From Hormiphora californensis (taxonomy: Eukaryota > Ctenophora > Tentaculata > Cydippida > Pleurobrachiidae): 64,000 nucleotides of DNA. Within the stretch, counting starts at the first letter, position 1; each line of letters opens with the position of its first letter. The notes beneath the pieces are model-generated. The model made no database searches, had not been told where the DNA came from, and saw nothing but the letters and a program-made list of their open reading frames with translations. This document shows, piece after piece, positions 58,335-64,000 of this stretch. Made by a program: the position numbers and the translations under genes. The stretch spans positions 4,349,361 to 4,413,360 of the forward strand of contig CM035352.1 of the NCBI GenBank assembly GCA_020137815.1, written 5' to 3'.

Positions 58335-58712
58335 CTAACTCGACCCACTTTTTCGATAAAGCATCAATAAAACAGACGGTCGTCCAACAGTGAACACATT
58401 GATATTCGGGATCTTTTCCATAATCACGTCATATTCTTCGCGTTCATAAAACACCTGAAAGTGAAACAGGATAGAGTGATACTAACAACAACAGAGATTA
58501 GATGGAAATAAATGAGAATTTAGACTGCGTGTCCCATGTGTTGACTGTTAACAAATAATTTAGAGACCAAAGAACATTCTTATTTCATCAAAATCAGAGT
58601 TGTTCTCTCTTACTTTCACCTGTGCCTGTTTTAAACTCACCAATCAACTAGGATCAGCAGTTCATTAATGATCCCAGAGCTCCTAAACCCCTTCTTCCAC
58701 TTTCTTGTTGTA
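58335..58712 (-). pseudogene. possible eS25 (RPS25)-like remnant
   Basis: Two minus-strand segments: about 58712-58640, encoding TRKWKKGFRSSGIINELLIL, and 58454-58335, encoding VFYEREEYDVIMEKIPN onward and ending at a stop. Their order and spacing recall the KKWSKG...LVLFDKATYDKL...VPN region of ribosomal protein eS25. However, the GT/AG junction between them is out of frame for that reading, and the C-terminal half is missing. It could be a decayed copy or a coincidence. The second segment alone looks like a terminal coding exon. Confidence 0.3.
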
Positions 58713-58837
58713 AAAATCTGTAAAAAGAAAGTTTTTTGATAATATCGAGTAACTCAGGAAGTTGAAATGCCATTTCGGGACAGGTTAAGGGAATGTACCC
58801 CGGGCTTCCCAATCTCTCTTTCTTCCTCCCATATCCC

Positions 58838-58878
<41 letters not shown>

Positions 58879-59025
58879 AGTTCCGTTATTTCCTTATCTT
58901 GATAAGTTGCTCCAGGCTCCCGTATCTTGATATCTCCCCCCCCCCTTGATCTCTGATCTTTCTTTGATCTTTTTTTTCTAGAATTTCTACTCTATAATTT
59001 CTACTTTGGGTGTTTTGCATTAACT

Positions 59026-59965
59026 ATGGTTAACAACAGGGTTAAAAACAATTCGAGGGTTTTACGCTCCCATAAGGCTGAGATCCCCTCTGACCCTGAT
59101 TCAATAGCTAGTTTAATCTCGGGTTGTGATGAACCGGTTCAGGCTGTATTTAAGGCACTTCTAGACAGATTGTCACACCTAGAATCACGTCTAGCTGCTT
59201 CCGAGCAGTATCAGCGGAGGTCGACACTAGTTATCTCCAATCTTCCGGTAGCCCCTGATGAGTCTGATGAATCCCTAACAGCTGCCGTGTGTTCCCAGCT
59301 TAGTAAGCAGGATCTCATAGTTACCCCGGACGATTTTCAGGCGATTCACCGGAACGGGAAGGTTGAGAAACCTGGTAGTATTGGTAAGGATGGTAAGCCC
59401 ATCCCTCCCCCCTCGATTACTCTCAGATTTCACAATTACAATCGTAAAGACGCAGTACTGCGTAGGGTTCGTAACAAGAAGGGTAACACGGGGGATTACG
59501 GGGGCTCGAAAAGATCGCCCGTATAGATCGCCCGTACCAGTCGCCCGTACATTTGCTTTGCGCATTACGTTTCACCACACTTTCACCACAACAAAACACA
59601 TGCACGTAACGCGCATGTACCTTTTTTGTGGTGAAAGTGCGATGAAACGTAATGCGCAAAGCAAATGTACGGGCGACTGGTACGGGCGACTGGTACGGGC
59701 GTCTCATCCGGGCCCCCGTAATCCGCTGCCTAATGGTGTTAGAGTCTCACAATCACTCTGTCCTTACTACATTGATCTGCGCAAGAGAATTAGTCTCTAC
59801 TGCCTTGACAAAGGTCTGCCAATAAGATACATACATTACAGATCACCTAGCTCGGGACTTGTTATTAAGACCCTTAATGTTAATGACGCTAGTAAACAGA
59901 AGGTAGCTAGCAAGATCTTCTCATTTGATGACTTCATTAACAAGTTTGATCAACTATCTACCTGA
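59026..59965 (+). pseudogene. non-LTR retrotransposon ORF1, interrupted
   Basis: ATG at 59026. The N-terminal part contains a short coiled-coil-like stretch (LLDRLSHLESRLAASEQYQR) and an RRM-like segment (STLVISNLPVAPDESDESL), as in LINE ORF1 RNA-binding proteins. A 230-bp palindromic insertion (59494-59723) breaks the frame. The C-terminal part resumes in another frame with VSQSLCPYYIDLRKRISLYC and stops at 59965. ORF1 would bind the element's RNA. ORF2 follows after about 100 bp. Confidence 0.7.
59494..59723. mobile_element. 230-bp palindromic MITE inserted in ORF1
   Basis: Ends GATTACGGGGGC and complement. Inner arms contain repeated GGGCGACTGGTACGGGCG units. The centre near 59600 has mirror GCATTACGTTTCA segments. 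It is nested in the LINE, so it is younger than the LINE insertion. No clear target duplication was seen. Confidence 0.8.
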
Positions 59966-60183
59966 GTTTCGTATGATTAATTATGTTTTGTCTTACTCCA
60001 GTTCCTAGTTCCCCCTTCCCCCCATTTAGTATCCCTTCCCAACCTACTGTGTTATTACCCTATCATCTTCCTATCTAGTTTCATAATGCATGCTACACCC
60101 AAAGTATTTATATTAGTATTACATCCTCCCTCAGGAGTGATTGTGGAGATTGTGGGAAAAATATATTTTCTCACCAACACTCT

Positions 60184-62181
60184 GTGTATTGTTATATGTG
60201 TTACAAGGTTAAGCATGGTAAATGTCTTAACTTCTCAATTGACCTATGCTCAGTAATCAACAAGCAACACGACTGGTTCTGCCCTAGCTGCAGTGCCTCA
60301 ATATTTCCATTTTTCAGTGCCTTGTGTGATACACAGGCGCCCGTTACGGAGAAATGTGGTTACTGTTGCAAGTTTATTGGTAGAACAGATCAGCTCGCTA
60401 TTTGCACTGCTTGCAAGCTCACAACTCACAGCATTTGTTCCTCTAATAACATGTGCTACACTTGTCAACCTCCAACAGAACCAACTATGTCACATGAAGT
60501 CCTACAGTTCAACCCCTATACTTTTGACAATCACAACTGTAGTGCTGATCCTGACATTCAATCGTCAGTTTCATATACCTTGGACAACTGCAATGATGTG
60601 TCTAATCTTGTTCCAACCGATGTCAATAAGATCTCGGTCATATCTTGTAACATTGATGGGTTTAAATCTAACTTTGATGAATTTGTCACCAGATGCGGTA
60701 TTTTATCTCCCCCCGATAGAACAGTCAATCCCACTGTTTACACGTTCTGTGAGACTAACATCTCACAGGACGAGAACACTAACATGTATCGCATGTCGGG
60801 TTACACAGGTTTTCATTCACGTAACACCACGGGGAAGATAAAGGGATCGGGCATTTCCATCTATCTTAAAGATGATGTAGACTTCAGTCCCTATCATCCG
60901 TTCATTACTAACAATAGATCTTTCCAGAGTTACGGGGGTACCGTGAAACTCTCTAATGGTCAGAGTTTGAATTTGATATGTTTGTACCGTTACCACTTAG
61001 GAACGGATTGGGAAACTTGGTTTACTGAGATCGAGACTTTGCTTAAAAAAGCATGCACAACTAAAGTTATTTTAACAGGCGACTTTAATCTTAACCTGTT
61101 TAAACTGGATAGTTCGTCCATTGTTCGCCGTTATTTTGACCTGTTTAATAGTTTTGGTCTAGTACCCATGATTAGTAGAGCTACTAATTACACTCACAAT
61201 GCATCAACTCTGATAGATCAGACCTGGACTAATATTGTGTCTCAGGGTTGTAGCTCTCACCTTATCACTACACTCAGTGTTTCTTCCCATATCCCCACTA
61301 TGTGTATTTTTCCGGATCCTTACTTGATAACTGAATCTGGTCCTATAACAATTTCAACTACCGATTTTAATCACAACTCTCTAACCAATTTCAGGAATGA
61401 TTACGACATCTGGTGTCGCACTCATGTTAACTCACTTGATCAAAGTGACACTTCTGTAGACATAGCTCACTCTTTCTCTACTTACTACAATCAACTTTCC
61501 CTTTTGTACAACAAACATTTTGTGAAACTCAAAACACTGACCAACTTCAGAAATAACTATTCCAAACCTTGGGTATCTCCCTCTTTAGCTCGTTCTATTC
61601 ATATCAAATCTGTTTTGTATAAAAAGTGGGTTGCTTCACGTGGCTCTTCTCGAGAATCTTTGGCTGCGAGTGATTACCGTACATATCGGGCCATTCTCAG
61701 AGGGCTTCTGGTTAAATCTCGCGATGACTACTTTACCAGCAAGTTTCTGAAGTGTGACAATGATATTAAGAAATGCTGGTCGGTTATTAATAGTATTCGG
61801 GGTAAGAACAATAGGGCTATTTATCCAAGCTGTGTCAAGACTGTTTCCGGTATTGTGACTAATCCTCGTGCCATTTCTAATGAACTGAATAAGTACTTTA
61901 CATCCGTTGCCAGTGATCTGAATAAGAGTAAGTTTGGGTCGTCTCGACCTGACCATCACAAATTCAGTCGTTTCATGCCCAATCGAGTTGGTAGTTCCTT
62001 ATTTCTCTCTCCAGTCTCCTCCGATGAAATCTTCACTATCATCAAGGGCTTGAAACCCAAGAAGTCAGGTGATTTTTCTTCTTTATGTCTCAAACATCTA
62101 AATTGGTTCTCGTTACTGACAGTCCTACCTGAATGTGGGTTAAATACGGTACTAAAACAGATGGTAACTCAGACTTGTTAA
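60184..62181 (+). pseudogene. non-LTR retrotransposon ORF2, truncated before the RT core
   Basis: N terminus: a PHD-like cysteine/histidine cluster that begins upstream of the first ATG (CGDCG near 60142, then CYMCYKVKHGKC and WFCPSC). Next comes an apurinic-type endonuclease: ISCNIDGF, FCETNIS, GDFNLNLFK. The usual SDH box reads SSHIPT, lacking the aspartate. A linker typical of CR1/L2/Jockey-type ORF2 (DYFTSKFLK...CWSVINSIRGK) leads to the start of the reverse transcriptase (SSDEIFTIIKGLKPKKSGDF). Near 62115 the match stops and unrelated sequence follows, so the catalytic RT is missing and this copy cannot move on its own. Clade assignment is inference. Confidence 0.8.
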
Positions 62182-62199
62182 AATTATCATGTCGGCCCT

Positions 62200-63025
62200 G
62201 CTACAGTGGCCGTCCATCTTCTCAAAAGAGCAGGTATTACAACGGCAGGTAGCCAGGCTAACGACATTCAATGTTTTAACGGGAGGGGGTCATAACCTGG
62301 CTGGGTTCCTATAAAGCGTGGTCGACTCACACATTATTCCCTATCGTCCTATAACCGTCTCCTCTACTTGTACGTTTAGGGCCTCCCTGAATTCTCATAA
62401 TTTCGTGGAATCTGATGGTGATGACTCAATGTTATCAACCCTCAAGAGGGAGAGTCGAGCTTATATATCGCGGGAATGGCATCATAAACGAGGTGGCCTC
62501 TATGTGACGTATCACCCACCCTGCGACCCCTGTCTAGTATCTACGCCCATGCGGCACAAGAGACTCAGATGCCTAGTTGAACACCAGAACCTCGCACTTG
62601 GAAAAAGCTACAAAAACCGCGGGAGTTTGAACGCTCCCACCACATTGACTATTATAACAGAGACCTTCAACGCGAGCACTCTCCGTGGCCAGTACCATAA
62701 GAGTGGAGTGTTTCCAGAGGACCTCCAGCAGATTTTATTTGATAGCGGTCATACCGTGTGGAGTATGCTCCTCACCTAATTGCTCACGAGACTTCCCCAG
62801 CTTCTTATAGGATACAGGTGGCACACCCAGGACACCACTACTGATCAGGGGCATCTCAGGGATCGAGTGAATCCATACTGGAGTGTTTTCCGCACGACTC
62901 CTAAGTACAGGGGACTCTCTGAGGGTATGCCCCACCTAAGGACTTTGGAATGTGCCAGAAGGTATCGGTGGTGTGCATCAGAGTCACGGGAAACGGGAAA
63001 CTATGTCCAACTCCAGAGAATGTAA
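62200..63025 (+). other. near-continuous reading frame with one stop, unknown
   Basis: From about 62318 to 63025 one frame is open except for a TAA at 62777-62779, giving about 236 codons. I recognise no domain. A few Cys/His residues (HPPCDPCL) are visible. It starts soon after the LINE truncation point and could be part of another decayed element or of an unrelated gene. Confidence 0.3.
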
Positions 63026-64000
63026 CCATGGTAACTAATGTAACATGATAATGCATGACCATGGTACTGATGTCTTACGGTGTGATTTAGCGGGCATAAT
63101 TCCAACTACTCAAATTTAATCAACTTTAAACAACTACTAATTGAAGTTTTGAATAATAATTTGATGACCCTAATTCTGTATAATATGAGACAATAAAACC
63201 CTCCTCGATTTTACACAAACCCTTGTTGTTTTATTACACATACATCACAGGCCACATACCCCAACCTTAGCTCACCTAGCAAACGTATCTTATACCCCTG
63301 GCAACTCCAGCACTGTGTATAGTACCCCCTGGACCCCCTCCCCGACCTTGTTATAGTAACCCCCTATACCCCAGCCTTGTCTTAATAGTACGCAGCTTCA
63401 CTGAACAACTAACACCCTGTACCCCAGCCTTTGTTATAGTACCACCCCCCCTGTAACCCCGGCCTTGTTATAGTACCCCCTGTACCCCGCCTTGTTTATA
63501 CGTACCCCCTGTACCCCGGCCTTGTTTTATAGTACCCACCTGTAGCCCCCTCCCCGGCCTTGTTTAGTAGCCCTCTCACCCTATACGCCGCCTCTCCCAG
63601 CCTTGTTCAGTTCCCAGCGGAGTACTTACGTTGTCTGAAGCGATGGCAGGATTAGTCGCTGATATCCAATCTAAATGGAAATAGTTGGTAACATAGGGAA
63701 ATAATATTATCTTATCGCATCATAATAATGATTTTGTGGGCCTCTTTAGGATTTACTGTTTATCAGAGCGTACTAACCCTCTAAAATTAGGCGTGTCTGG
63801 TAAACAGATTACAATCATAGCTAAACCTTGTGCAGCTCTGTTTCCTGGCCCCCCAGTGTCAAAGTATCTCAATCCGCTAGATCCCTATTTTTTTTCAATG
63901 GGGTGACTAGGAAACAAATTTTCTAATTCTAATAATTAAGTTTCAAGCCGCATTGATTATATTAACTAGTATTATTATACTAAACAAACAAACATTTTAA
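63026..64000. repeat. 29-bp minisatellite and unassigned DNA
   Basis: About ten imperfect units containing CCTTGTTATAGTACCCCCTG and TACCCCGG lie at 63310-63615. The flanking sequence to the window end has no recognised exon. Confidence 0.7.

Overview
This is animal nuclear DNA. All genes are split by short spliceosomal introns, the shortest about 66 bp. No bacterial operon layout is seen. Homologues of metazoan genes (MAP7/ensconsin, DGCR6, Dishevelled, FAAH2-type amidase) sit close together among hairpin-type non-autonomous DNA transposons, CT/GA microsatellites and minisatellites. Compact genes plus a Wnt-pathway Dishevelled suggest an early-branching animal, possibly a sponge. That placement is inference only.

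Layout. 1-3.2 kb: MITEs, tandem repeats and an unusual branched fold-back locus. 3.2-4.0 kb: 5' end of a FAAH2-like amidase gene (minus strand). 4.4-5.4 kb: a decayed MITE and a large fold-back element. 6.0-14.5 kb: a MAP7-family microtubule-associated protein (plus), whose long first intron is full of GA/CT runs. 15.4-17.8 kb: a DGCR6-like gene (plus), with a 941-bp near-perfect palindrome in one intron. 18.1-18.7 kb: a small two-exon membrane-protein gene (minus) converging on DGCR6. 19-24 kb: mostly unassigned DNA, CT runs and a 116-bp perfect palindrome. 24.6-26.9 and 44.9-50.2 kb: copies of one composite repeat in opposite orientations, carrying pieces of a LINE endonuclease.

28.9-41.5 kb (minus): a gene with many exons that I reconstructed from splice phase, because its exons are mostly hidden in short frames. 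It encodes a tandemly duplicated 52-residue module, two C2H2/C2HC-type zinc fingers, and a tyrosine-recombinase-like (phage-integrase fold) region including the first-arginine box and a C-terminal H...Y box. It looks like a captured or domesticated recombinase. Its introns hold several MITEs and a 1.8-kb array of 27-bp repeats.

41.5-43.7 kb looks like low-quality consensus sequence. 55.5-57.4 kb: 3' half of a Dishevelled gene with the DEP domain (plus). 58.3-58.7 kb: a possible eS25-like remnant (minus). 59.0-62.1 kb: a 3'-truncated non-LTR retrotransposon (ORF1 broken by a palindromic insertion; ORF2 with PHD-like finger, endonuclease and the start of the RT region). The last 1.8 kb has an unassigned near-continuous reading frame and a minisatellite.

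Exon coordinates were derived by hand from splice-site motifs and phase agreement. They should be read as gene models without transcript support.
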